The notes beneath the pieces were generated by a model. It had not been told where the DNA came from. It searched no databases and saw only the letters and a program-made list of their open reading frames with translations. Both the position numbers and the translations under genes were made by a program. 64,000 nucleotides of DNA, taken from Vandammella animalimorsus (GTDB lineage: Bacteria; Pseudomonadota; Gammaproteobacteria; Burkholderiales; Burkholderiaceae_C). Shown piece by piece: positions 1 through 7,706 of the stretch (positions are counted from its first letter, which is position 1; each line of letters opens with the position of its first letter). The stretch lies in assembly GCF_002285265.1 (NCBI RefSeq), contig NZ_NSJB01000001.1, forward strand, positions 186,001 through 250,000, read 5' to 3'.

Positions 1-101
1 TTAGTGGTTAATATTGATTCAATGCTGATAAAAAATCGTTTCTTTGAGTATTTTGAAAAAATTGATTAATAGTGATTTTTCTTGTCTGTTCCTTGTTCCG
101 T
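1..101. other. AT-rich flank outside the insertion sequence
   Basis: By direct count about 27 of these 101 bases are G or C, against a strongly GC-rich remainder of the window. No open reading frame or RNA is recognisable. It lies just outside the left inverted repeat of the IS element, on the side faced by the 3' end of tRNA-Val. It may be the edge of horizontally acquired DNA extending beyond the window, but that is inference from composition and position only. Confidence 0.5.
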
Positions 102-228
102 TGTCCCACCCACTATCCACCGACACTTTTCACCCGCCTTCATCCCCGTTTTTTCATAAAAACCGGACTGAAGCTTTGTATTGACCCAGTGAAAACCTGC
201 ACAGGAGTTAACGTTGAAGGAAACGACG

Positions 229-546
229 ATGAGCACCCTGATGGAAGACGACATCAAGCGCTGGACGGCCAAGCGTAAAACGGCCCTGGTCCTGGACATC
301 ATCCAGGGCAAGACGACAGTCTCGGAGGCTAGCCGGGCTTTCGATCTGAACCCCTCCGAGGTGCAGCAGTGGGTCGATGAAGGCAAGCGGGGCATGGAGA
401 ACGCCCTGCGTACCAAGCCGCTGGAAGTCAAGGAGCAGTACGAGAAGCAACTGCGTGAGCTGCAGGAGGCCTACGGCGAAGCCATGCTGGAGCTGCGTGC
501 CAGAAAAAAGCTGGCGTCCCTGCTGGGCAACGAGGACGAGAAATGA
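229..546 (+). CDS. IS3-family transposase OrfA (helix-turn-helix subunit)
   Basis: This 105-residue protein is the DNA-binding partner of the IS transposase. Residues about 15-60 form a helix-turn-helix (TVSEASRAFDLNPSEVQQWV), and residues 65-100 are a charged, probably coiled-coil leucine-rich segment as in other IS3 OrfA proteins. I chose the ATG at 229 because a GAAGGAAA ribosome site lies just before it; the longer TTG start at 214 would overlap that site. The stop overlaps the orfB start as ATGA, so the two are probably translationally coupled; I do not see the slippery A-run often used for frameshifting in this family. Confidence 0.85.
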   Translation: MSTLMEDDIKRWTAKRKTALVLDIIQGKTTVSEASRAFDLNPSEVQQWVDEGKRGMENALRTKPLEVKEQYEKQLRELQEAYGEAMLELRARKKLASLLGNEDEK

Positions 547-1364
547 TCCTCAGCCTTCAGCAGGGATTGGCTGAAGACGGGTTCAAGGTCAGCCTGGTCA
601 AGCTGTGCCAGTGGTTCGAGATACCCCGACGCACGGTGTACTACCGCAGCACCAAGGCCGCGCCCAAGGTGCAGGAGCAGTTCGTCAAGCCGATCAAGGC
701 GATGATCGAAGAGAACCCGTCGTTCGGCTACCGCACGGTAGCGCACCTGCTCGGGTTCAACAAGAACACCGTGCAGCGCATCTTCCAGATCTTGGGCTGG
801 CAGGTGCACAAGCGCCCGGTGGGCTTCAGGCCACGCATCCAGGCCTTGCCATCCGTGGCCAAAGCGCCTGATGAGCGTTGGTCGACTGACCTGTGCCGGG
901 TGTGGACAGGCCGTGATGGCTGGGCCTGGCTGGCCCTGGTGATCGACTGCTACAGCCGCGAGCTGCTGGGCTGGCAGCTCAGCCGCAGCGGCCGATCCAA
1001 GACCGCCGAGGCGGCGCTGGAGCAGGCGCTGATCGCCCGCAACGGCTGCCTGGGCAAGGTCAAGCACCCGTTCCTACTGAGATCGGACAACGGCCTGGTG
1101 TTCACCAGCCGCAGCTACACAGCCCTGGTCAAGAGCTATGGCCTGCAGCAGGAGTTCATCACCCCTTACAGCCCTGAGCAAAACGGCATGATCGAGCGCG
1201 TGATCCGCACGCTCAAAGACCAATGCGTGCACCGCCACCGATTCGAAACCCTGCAGCACGCCAACCGCGTGATCGGCGATTGGATCGGCTTTTACAACCA
1301 CCAGCGTCCTCACCAGGCGCTGGGCATGAAGACGCCCGCTGAGGCTTATGCTTTAGCGGCCTGA
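543..1364 (+). CDS. IS3-family transposase OrfB (DDE integrase core)
   Basis: This is the catalytic transposase subunit, a 273-residue rve-type integrase. An N-terminal HTH_21-like segment (residues about 40-95) precedes the catalytic core. The DDE triad is visible as D116 (RWSTDL), D182 (SDNG) and E218 (MIERV), with 35 residues between the second D and the E as is typical for IS3. The C-terminal FYNHQRPHQALGMKTPAEAY motif is also typical. The frame is intact and full length, so the element could be active if OrfA-OrfB is produced. Confidence 0.92.
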   Translation: MILSLQQGLAEDGFKVSLVKLCQWFEIPRRTVYYRSTKAAPKVQEQFVKPIKAMIEENPSFGYRTVAHLLGFNKNTVQRIFQILGWQVHKRPVGFRPRIQALPSVAKAPDERWSTDLCRVWTGRDGWAWLALVIDCYSRELLGWQLSRSGRSKTAEAALEQALIARNGCLGKVKHPFLLRSDNGLVFTSRSYTALVKSYGLQQEFITPYSPEQNGMIERVIRTLKDQCVHRHRFETLQHANRVIGDWIGFYNHQRPHQALGMKTPAEAYALAA

Positions 1365-1430
1365 CCTGTGCAGAAAGTGGTGGGTCATTACAGTTGAACT
1401 TGCGCTCGTTTCTTTGCGCGAATGGGCAAC

Positions 1431-1464
1431 AAAAAAGGACTTGGGCAAATCCAAGTCCTTTTTT
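1431..1464. terminator. Bidirectional rho-independent terminator
   Basis: A perfect 14-bp stem (AAAAAAGGACTTGG / CCAAGTCCTTTTTT) with a GCAAAT loop gives a U-run in both directions. It lies 20 bases beyond the 3' end of minus-strand tRNA-Val and just beyond the right end of the IS, so it probably ends the tRNA transcript and insulates it from the IS. Confidence 0.9.
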
Positions 1465-1483
1465 GTTGAGACCGGGTGGGTGT

Positions 1484-1559
1484 TGGTGGGTGCTAACGGG
1501 GTCGAACCGCTGACCTACGCCTTGTAAGGGCGCCGCTCTACCAACTGAGCTAAGCACCC
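1484..1559 (-). tRNA. tRNA-Val (anticodon UAC)
   Basis: Read on the minus strand, this 76-base sequence folds as a complete cloverleaf: acceptor stem GGGTGCT/AGCACCC, D-arm with AGTTGGTAGA loop, anticodon arm GCGCC-CTTACAA-GGCGT giving anticodon TAC, and T-arm AGCGG-TTCGACC-CCGTT. The 3' CCA is encoded. The HU gene starts transcription upstream in the same direction, a common neighbour of this tRNA in related bacteria as I recall. Its 3' end faces the IS and the AT-rich flank, the usual side for integrase-mediated insertions. Confidence 0.96.
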
Positions 1560-1572
1560 CACCGTAAAGCAT

Positions 1573-1845
1573 TTATTTTACAGCATCTTTGAGGGCTTTT
1601 CCGGCGCGGAACTTGGGCACTTTGGCGGCTTTGATCTTGATGCTCTCGCCAGTTTGCGGGTTGCGGCCTTTGCGGGCGGCGCGCTTGGAGACTTCGAAGG
1701 TGCCGAAGCCGATGACCGACACGGTGCCGCCTTTTTTCAGGGTGGTCTTGATGGCGCCGATGGTGGCTTCCAGCGCGCGGGCGGCAGCGGCCTTGGAGAT
1801 GTCTGCCTGGGCGGCGATGTGTTCGACCAGTTCTGTTTTGTTCAC
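1573..1845 (-). CDS. hup: DNA-binding protein HU
   Basis: This 90-residue nucleoid protein bends and compacts DNA as a dimer. It matches HU along its length: N-terminal helices [13 protein letters not shown], the body [21 protein letters not shown], which contains the family signature and the minor-groove-binding arm, and C-terminal [16 protein letters not shown]. The start is a GTG at 1843-1845 preceded by an AGAGAGG ribosome site; the longer frame upstream adds unrelated residues and is not used. It sits just upstream of tRNA-Val on the same strand. The 290-base space up to pgsA should carry its promoter, but no convincing hexamers were seen. Confidence 0.95.
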   Translation of the reverse strand: MNKTELVEHIAAQADISKAAAARALEATIGAIKTTLKKGGTVSVIGFGTFEVSKRAARKGRNPQTGESIKIKAAKVPKFRAGKALKDAVK

Positions 1846-2136
1846 GGTATGCCTCTCTGGATGAAATGAAAACCGCCAGCCCTGGTTGGGTGGCGGACGC
1901 TGATTGATTGTGGTGCTGCAGCCGATGCCGGTGCACAGGCTGCTGCTTGGTAAAAACGCTCGGGGCCGGGTGCATGGCCTTGCCACATGCCATGGCCGTG
2001 TTGCCTGGCCCGATGCCGGAAGCGGCGATTAGAGCAATGCCCCCGTGTCCATGTCAAGCATGGTGCGGGCCTGCAGGCCTGGGATTAACCCTGCCGCAAG
2101 GGACGGCAGAGCAGTGCCCGGTTTGCGGGGCGGATT

Positions 2137-2706
2137 CTACTGCCCCAGGCGGGTGCGGATGGCTAAAGAGGCCTTGCGCATGTAGTAGACCATGGACCAG
2201 ATGGTCAGGCCGGCGGCCATCCACAGCAGGATTTGGCCGGGCAGCCGGCTGTGCCAGCCCGGCGGCAGCGGGCCGTCGTAGAGCAGAAAGGGGATGGCCA
2301 GCATTTGCAGCGAGGTTTTGAGCTTGCCCAGCATGTGCACGGCGACGCTGGCGGCCGCGCCGATCTGGGCCATCCATTCGCGCAGGGCGGAGATGGCGAT
2401 CTCTCGCCCGATGATGATCAGGGCGACGAAGACGTCGATGCGCTGCAGGTGCACCAGCAGCAGCACGGTGGAGCAGACCAGGAACTTGTCGGCCACGGGG
2501 TCGAGAAAGGCGCCAAAGGCCGATGTCTGGCCCAGGCGGCGCGCCAGATAGCCGTCGAGCCAGTCGGTCAGGGCAAAGAGCACGAACAGCGCGGCGGCGA
2601 TGGTGTTGGCCTGCGTGACGCCTGTGGGCAGGTAGAACACCAGCACGATGCCGGGGATGGCCGCGATCCGGCTCAAGGTCAGCAGGGTGGGGAGGGTCAA
2701 TGACAT
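2137..2706 (-). CDS. pgsA: CDP-diacylglycerol--glycerol-3-phosphate 3-phosphatidyltransferase
   Basis: PgsA makes phosphatidylglycerol-phosphate from CDP-diacylglycerol and glycerol-3-phosphate at the inner membrane, the committed step to phosphatidylglycerol and cardiolipin. The CDP-alcohol phosphatidyltransferase signature is intact: D48-x2-D51-G52-x2-AR and later D69-x3-D73 (DWLDGYLARR, GAFLDPVADKF). Several hydrophobic helices span the 189 residues, a normal length. The ATG at 2706 is preferred; a TTG-initiated extension to 2724 is unnecessary. uvrC lies directly upstream on the same strand, the conserved uvrC-pgsA order. Confidence 0.94.
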   Translation of the reverse strand: MSLTLPTLLTLSRIAAIPGIVLVFYLPTGVTQANTIAAALFVLFALTDWLDGYLARRLGQTSAFGAFLDPVADKFLVCSTVLLLVHLQRIDVFVALIIIGREIAISALREWMAQIGAAASVAVHMLGKLKTSLQMLAIPFLLYDGPLPPGWHSRLPGQILLWMAAGLTIWSMVYYMRKASLAIRTRLGQ

Positions 2707-2817
2707 GGTGGATGGGCGCGCCAATCGATCTTGAGCGGTGCTGTGGCATCGAATGCCTGCGTATTATCAGTGGCTTTGGTGCATGCGCTTGGCTTGCAGG
2801 CCCTGGGGCTGGCCGCC

Positions 2818-5058
2818 CTAGCCGCGCAGCGTGTGGTAGATGCTTTGCGCCAGCTCGCTGGAGATGCCTTCGACGCTCATCAAGTCTTCCACGCTGGCCT
2901 GGGCCACGCCTTGCACGCCGCCAAAGCGCTGCAGCAGGCGGGCGCGGCGCTTGGGGCCGATGCCGGCGATGTCTTCCAGGCGGCTGCCGCCGGTGCGCAC
3001 GCGGGCGCGCTGGGCGCGCATGCCGGTGATGGCGAAGCGGTGCGCCTCGTCGCGGATTTGCGCCACCAGCATCAGCGCGGCGCTGTCGGGCGGCAGGCTG
3101 AGCTTGGCGCGGCCATCGGCAAAGACCAGCTCTTCCAGGCCGACCTTGCGCCCGGCGCCTTTTTCCACGCCCACCAGCAGGCTGGGGTCCAGGCCCAGTT
3201 GCTCGAAGACCTCGCGCGCTGCGGCCACCTGGCCGCGGCCGCCGTCGATGAGCACCAGATCGGGCAGGCGCGCTGTGCCGGTGCTGGTGGCCGCGTCGGC
3301 ATCGGCCGCCAGTGGCTGAGCCTGGGTCTGGGCGAGCTTGCCGTAGCGCCGCGTGAGCACCTGGCGCATGGCGGCGTAGTCGTCGCCGCCGGTGATGCCT
3401 TTGATGTGGTAGCGCCGGTAGGCGCTGCTTTGCATGCGGTGCTGCTGGAACACGACGCAGGAGGCCTGCGTGGCCTCGCCAGCGGTGTGCGAGATGTCAA
3501 AGCATTCGATGCGCCAGTCGTCGAGCTGGGCCTCGTCCAGCGCCAGCCCCAGGGCCTGCGCCAGGGCGCGGGTGCGGGCTTTTTGCGAGCCTTCCTCGCC
3601 CAGCAGGCGCGCCAGTTGCAGCTGGGCATTTTTTTGCGCCATCTCCAGCCAGGCCTTGCGCTGGCCGCGCGGCTGCACGATGTTGCGCAGCGCGCGCTGG
3701 CCTTGCTGGCGCAGCAGGGCCAGCAGCTGCGGCGCGACCGGGTGGCTGGTGATCAGCAGCGCCGGGGCCGGGTAGTTCAGATAGTGCTGGGCGATGAAGG
3801 CCGCGAGGATGGCTTGTTCGGCGCTGCTGTTGGCATTGGCATTGACTGCCATCGCGTCCACGCTGGCTTCTGGGGCGGTGCCCGATGCGGCATCGTCGGG
3901 CGTGGCAAGGCAGGGGGCATCCGATGCGACATCTGGGGCGCAGTGCTGGGGCGCGGCGCTCTCGGCTGGGCCGGGGGCTGCGGCGCTTTGCGGCATGCCG
4001 GTGTCGGCGGGCTCGGCGCCATCGGTATCGGCGCCATCGCCTTCGTGCAGGGCCAGCGCGGCCTCCAGCTGGGTGGGGAAGTAGGCGCGGTCGCCCAGGT
4101 GGCGGCCGCCGCGCACCATGGCCAGGTTGACGCAGGCTTTGCCGCCCTGGCGTTGCACGGCGATGATGTCCACGTCGGCATCGCCCACGGTTTCCACGGC
4201 TTGTTGCTGCAGCACGGTCGAGAGCGAGGCGATGCGGTCGCGCACGGCGGCGGCCTGCTCGTATTCGAGCTGCTGGGCGTGCTGCATCATGCGCTGCTGC
4301 AGTTGCTGCACCAGCGCATCGGCCTGGCCGCGCAGCAGGGCCTGGGCCTGTTGCACGTCGGCCTGGTAGGCCTGGGCGCTGATTAGGCCCACGCAAGGCG
4401 CCGAGCAGCGCTTGATCTGGTGCAGCAGGCAGGGGCGGGTGCGGTGGGCGAACACTGTGTCCTCGCAGGTGCGCAGCAGGAAGACGCGCTGCAGCAGCTC
4501 GATGGTTTCCTTGACGGCCCAGGCGTTGGGGTAGGGGCCAAAGTAGTGGTGCCGGCGGTCCGTGCCGCCGCGGTAGTAGCTGATGCGCGGGAAGTCTTGC
4601 GCTTGCAGCGCTGGCGCTGCCTCCCCCTGCGCGACGCCTTGCGTTGTCGCGCTGCGCGTTTGACTGCGCGCCTGGCTGCGCCCGGAAATTTTCAGATAGG
4701 GATAGCTTTTGTCGTCGCGAAACAGGATGTTGTACTTGGGGTGCTGCGTCTTGATGAGGTTGTTTTCCAGCAGCAGGGCCTCGGCCTCGGAGCGCACCAC
4801 CGTGGTTTGCAGCCTCGCAATCTGGCCCACCATGTGGCCGATGCGCGTGCCGCCATGCTCTTTCTGAAAATAGCTGCTGACGCGCTTTTTCAGGTTCTTG
4901 GCCTTGCCCACGTACAGCAGCTGCTCGCGCGCGTCGAAGAAGCGGTACACGCCCGGCAGGCCCGGCAGGCTTTGGGCTTGCCGCAGCAGGGTCTGGCGCG
5001 TGGGCTGGGCGGCAGCCGCCTGGGATTGGTCTGGCGGCGGTGCGGGTGTCTGGTCCAT
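2818..5058 (-). CDS. uvrC: Excinuclease ABC subunit C
   Basis: UvrC makes both incisions in nucleotide excision repair after loading by UvrA/UvrB. The 746-residue protein has a GIY-YIG nuclease domain (residues 34-110, GVYRF...[14 protein letters not shown]), a UVR helix pair (about 255-290), a C-terminal RNase H-like nuclease (IDGGRGQ) and terminal helix-hairpin-helix motifs ([19 protein letters not shown]). It is longer than the roughly 610 residues of E. coli UvrC because of two low-complexity insertions, about residues 128-153 and 338-425, the second alanine/aspartate-rich. ATG 5058 is chosen because it precedes the conserved domain; the upstream frame is proline/arginine-rich noise. Confidence 0.94.
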   Translation of the reverse strand: MDQTPAPPPDQSQAAAAQPTRQTLLRQAQSLPGLPGVYRFFDAREQLLYVGKAKNLKKRVSSYFQKEHGGTRIGHMVGQIARLQTTVVRSEAEALLLENNLIKTQHPKYNILFRDDKSYPYLKISGRSQARSQTRSATTQGVAQGEAAPALQAQDFPRISYYRGGTDRRHHYFGPYPNAWAVKETIELLQRVFLLRTCEDTVFAHRTRPCLLHQIKRCSAPCVGLISAQAYQADVQQAQALLRGQADALVQQLQQRMMQHAQQLEYEQAAAVRDRIASLSTVLQQQAVETVGDADVDIIAVQRQGGKACVNLAMVRGGRHLGDRAYFPTQLEAALALHEGDGADTDGAEPADTGMPQSAAAPGPAESAAPQHCAPDVASDAPCLATPDDAASGTAPEASVDAMAVNANANSSAEQAILAAFIAQHYLNYPAPALLITSHPVAPQLLALLRQQGQRALRNIVQPRGQRKAWLEMAQKNAQLQLARLLGEEGSQKARTRALAQALGLALDEAQLDDWRIECFDISHTAGEATQASCVVFQQHRMQSSAYRRYHIKGITGGDDYAAMRQVLTRRYGKLAQTQAQPLAADADAATSTGTARLPDLVLIDGGRGQVAAAREVFEQLGLDPSLLVGVEKGAGRKVGLEELVFADGRAKLSLPPDSAALMLVAQIRDEAHRFAITGMRAQRARVRTGGSRLEDIAGIGPKRRARLLQRFGGVQGVAQASVEDLMSVEGISSELAQSIYHTLRG

Positions 5059-5272
5059 CGTGTCGGGGTGTGTTGGGGCGCGGCGGGCCCGTGCGCCCAT
5101 GAGGGGAGGGGCTGCGCGGCCAGGCAATGGGCGCGCTGGCGCCATGGGCCGGGCGTTTGCTTGGGTTTGCCTTTACACTGCGCGGCTTTGCTTGGCCAGC
5201 GGCGCTGGCCGGGGGCATTGTGCCCCGATTCGTTTCCCATTTCGAGCTGGCGCGGCCGGCCTGGAGTGCCCC

Positions 5273-7573
5273 ATGAAATTTCGCTTTCCGATCGTCATCA
5301 TCGATGAGGACTACCGCTCCGACAACACCTCGGGTCTGGGTATCCGCGCTCTGGCTGAAGCCATCGAGAAAGAGGGTTTCGAGGTCGTCGGCGCCACCAG
5401 CTATGGCGATCTGCGCCAGTTTGCCCAGCAGCAAAGCCGCGCCAGCGCCTTCGTGCTGTCCATCGACGATGAGGAGCTGATCGAGAGCGAGGGCGACGAA
5501 GCCGCCGGGGGGGAGGCCCAGGTCATTGCCGAGCTGCGCGATTTCATCGGCGAGGTGCGCCGTCGCAATGATGAGGTGCCCATCTACATCCACGGCGAGA
5601 CCAAGACCAGCCAGCACCTGCCCAACGACATCCTGCGCGAGCTGCACGGCTTCATCCACATGTTCGAGGACACGCCCGAGTTCGTCGCGCGCCACCTCAT
5701 CCGCGAAGCCAAGAATTACCTGGAGAGCATCCAGCCGCCGTTTTTCAAGGCGCTGCTGGACTATGCCGAGGACGGCTCCTACTCCTGGCACTGCCCTGGG
5801 CACTCGGGCGGCGTGGCCTTTTTGAAAAGCCCCATCGGCCAGATGTACCACCAGTTCTACGGCGAGAACATGCTGCGCGCGGACGTGTGCAACGCCGTGG
5901 AGGAGCTGGGCCAGCTGCTGGACCACAACGGCGCCATTGGCGAGAGCGAGCGCAACGCGGCGCGCATCTTCAACGCCGATCACTGCTTTTTCGTCACCAA
6001 TGGCACCAGCACGTCCAACAAGATCGTCTGGCACCACACGGTGGCCCCTGGCGACGTAGTGGTGGTGGACCGCAACTGCCACAAGTCCATCCTGCACAGC
6101 ATCATCATGACCGGCGCGATCCCGGTGTTTCTCAAGCCCACGCGCAACCACTACGGCATCATCGGCCCCATTCCCAAGAGCGAATTCGAGCCGGCCAGCA
6201 TCCAGAAAAAGATCAAGGCGCACCCGTTGCTCAAAGGCGTGGATGCCAAGAAAGTGCGCCCGCGCGTGCTGACGCTGACGCAATCGACCTACGACGGCGT
6301 GCTCTACAACACCGAGACCATCAAGCAAATGCTCGATGGCTACGTGGACAATCTGCACTTTGACGAAGCCTGGCTGCCGCACGCGGCCTTCAACCCCTTC
6401 TACGGCACCTACCACGCCATGGGCCGCAAGCGCCCGCGCCCCAAGACCAGCGTGGTCTATTCCACCCAATCCATCCACAAGCTGCTGGCCGGCATCAGCC
6501 AGGCCAGCCACGTGCTGGTGCAGGATTCGCAGGAGCAAAAGCTCGACCGCGCGCTGTTCAACGAAGCCTATCTGATGCACACCAGCACCAGCCCGCAGTA
6601 CAGCATCATCGCCAGCTGCGACGTGGCCGCCGCCATGATGGAGTTGCCCGGCGGCCAGGCGCTGGTGCAGGAGAGCCTGCAGGAAGCGCTGGACTTTCGC
6701 CGCGCCATGCGCAAAGTCGAGCAGGACTTTGGCAAGAACGACTGGTGGTTCAAAGTCTGGGGCCCCGAGGCGCTGGCCGAGCAGGGCGTGGGCCGCTCGG
6801 CCGACTGGATCATCCGCAGCAATGGCAGCAAGAGCCGCAAGGCATCGAGCAACTGGCACGGCTTTGGCAATCTGGCCGACGGCTTCAACATGCTCGATCC
6901 GATCAAGGCCACCATCGTCACGCCGGGGCTGGATCTGGACGGCAAGTTCGACAAGAGCGGCATCCCCGCGGCCATCGTCACCAAGTTCCTGGCCGAGCAT
7001 GGCGTGGTGGTGGAGAAGACGGGCCTGTACAGCTTCTTCGTCATGTTCACCATCGGCATCACCAAGGGCCGCTGGAACACGTTGCTCACGGCCCTGCAGC
7101 AGTTCAAGGACGACTACGACAAGAACCAGCCGCTGTGGCGCATCATGCCCGAGTTCAGCCACCAGCACCGCCGCTACGAGCGCATGGGGCTGCGCGATCT
7201 GTGCCAGCACGTGCACCAGCTCTACGCCAAGTACGACATCGCGCGCCTGACCACGGAGATCTATCTGTCCGACCTCAAGCCCGCCATGCGCCCGGCCGAT
7301 GCCTACGCCCACATCGCGCACCGCAAGACCGAGCGCGTCGTCATCGACGAGCTCGAAGGCCGCATCACCGTGGGCCTGGTCACGCCGTACCCGCCGGGCA
7401 TTCCGCTGCTCATCCCTGGCGAAGTCTTCAATCGCAAGATCGTCGATTACCTGAAGTTCGCGCGCGAATTCGCGCAGCAGCTGCCCGGCTTCGAGACCGA
7501 CATCCACGGCCTGGTCGTCCAGGCGCAGCCCGACGGCAGCAAGCAGTTCTTCGCCGACTGCGTGGCCGAGTGA
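5273..7573 (+). CDS. Arginine/lysine/ornithine decarboxylase, PLP fold I (AdiA/SpeF/CadA family)
   Basis: This 766-residue protein belongs to the large pyridoxal-phosphate decarboxylases that convert basic amino acids to agmatine, cadaverine or putrescine, consuming a proton. An N-terminal response-regulator-like wing domain (IVIIDEDYRSDNTSG) precedes the PLP domain, with the Schiff-base lysine predicted at K403 (STQSIHKLLAG) and WHCPGHSGG near residue 172. A C-terminal domain (TPYPPGIPLLIPGE) completes it. Length fits arginine decarboxylase AdiA best, but substrate cannot be fixed by eye. It is divergent from uvrC. ATG 5273 starts at the conserved MKFRFPIVIIDED. Confidence 0.9.
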   Translation: MKFRFPIVIIDEDYRSDNTSGLGIRALAEAIEKEGFEVVGATSYGDLRQFAQQQSRASAFVLSIDDEELIESEGDEAAGGEAQVIAELRDFIGEVRRRNDEVPIYIHGETKTSQHLPNDILRELHGFIHMFEDTPEFVARHLIREAKNYLESIQPPFFKALLDYAEDGSYSWHCPGHSGGVAFLKSPIGQMYHQFYGENMLRADVCNAVEELGQLLDHNGAIGESERNAARIFNADHCFFVTNGTSTSNKIVWHHTVAPGDVVVVDRNCHKSILHSIIMTGAIPVFLKPTRNHYGIIGPIPKSEFEPASIQKKIKAHPLLKGVDAKKVRPRVLTLTQSTYDGVLYNTETIKQMLDGYVDNLHFDEAWLPHAAFNPFYGTYHAMGRKRPRPKTSVVYSTQSIHKLLAGISQASHVLVQDSQEQKLDRALFNEAYLMHTSTSPQYSIIASCDVAAAMMELPGGQALVQESLQEALDFRRAMRKVEQDFGKNDWWFKVWGPEALAEQGVGRSADWIIRSNGSKSRKASSNWHGFGNLADGFNMLDPIKATIVTPGLDLDGKFDKSGIPAAIVTKFLAEHGVVVEKTGLYSFFVMFTIGITKGRWNTLLTALQQFKDDYDKNQPLWRIMPEFSHQHRRYERMGLRDLCQHVHQLYAKYDIARLTTEIYLSDLKPAMRPADAYAHIAHRKTERVVIDELEGRITVGLVTPYPPGIPLLIPGEVFNRKIVDYLKFAREFAQQLPGFETDIHGLVVQAQPDGSKQFFADCVAE

Positions 7574-7706
7574 GGCGGCGGCGCGGCAGGGGCCGCCCCT
7601 GCCTGCCCTGCCCATGCGCCGCAGCCCCCGCCTGCGGCGCTTTCCCCCCTGGGCGCTGACTGGGCGCTTTTTGACTCTTTCCGCTCCGTGATCGTAAGGC
7701 CCACCC

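Larger units (their letters stand above)
102..1387 (+). mobile_element. IS3-family insertion sequence, apparently complete
   Basis: The element of about 1.29 kb contains orfA and orfB overlapping by four bases (ATGA). Imperfect terminal inverted repeats are visible: the left end reads TGTCCCACCCACT from 102, and the right end read inward from 1387 is TGACCCACCACTTTCT. Both begin with TG, as is usual for IS3 ends. I see no clear direct target duplication (left flank ends CGT, right flank starts TTA), so the element may be old or may have taken part in a rearrangement. Exact ends are uncertain by a few bases. Confidence 0.8.

Noticed and set aside
102-1387. Programmed -1 frameshift signal between orfA and orfB
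   Set aside because: The overlap is a plain ATGA stop-start and no A-rich slippery heptamer is seen at the junction, so coupling by reinitiation is the simpler reading.
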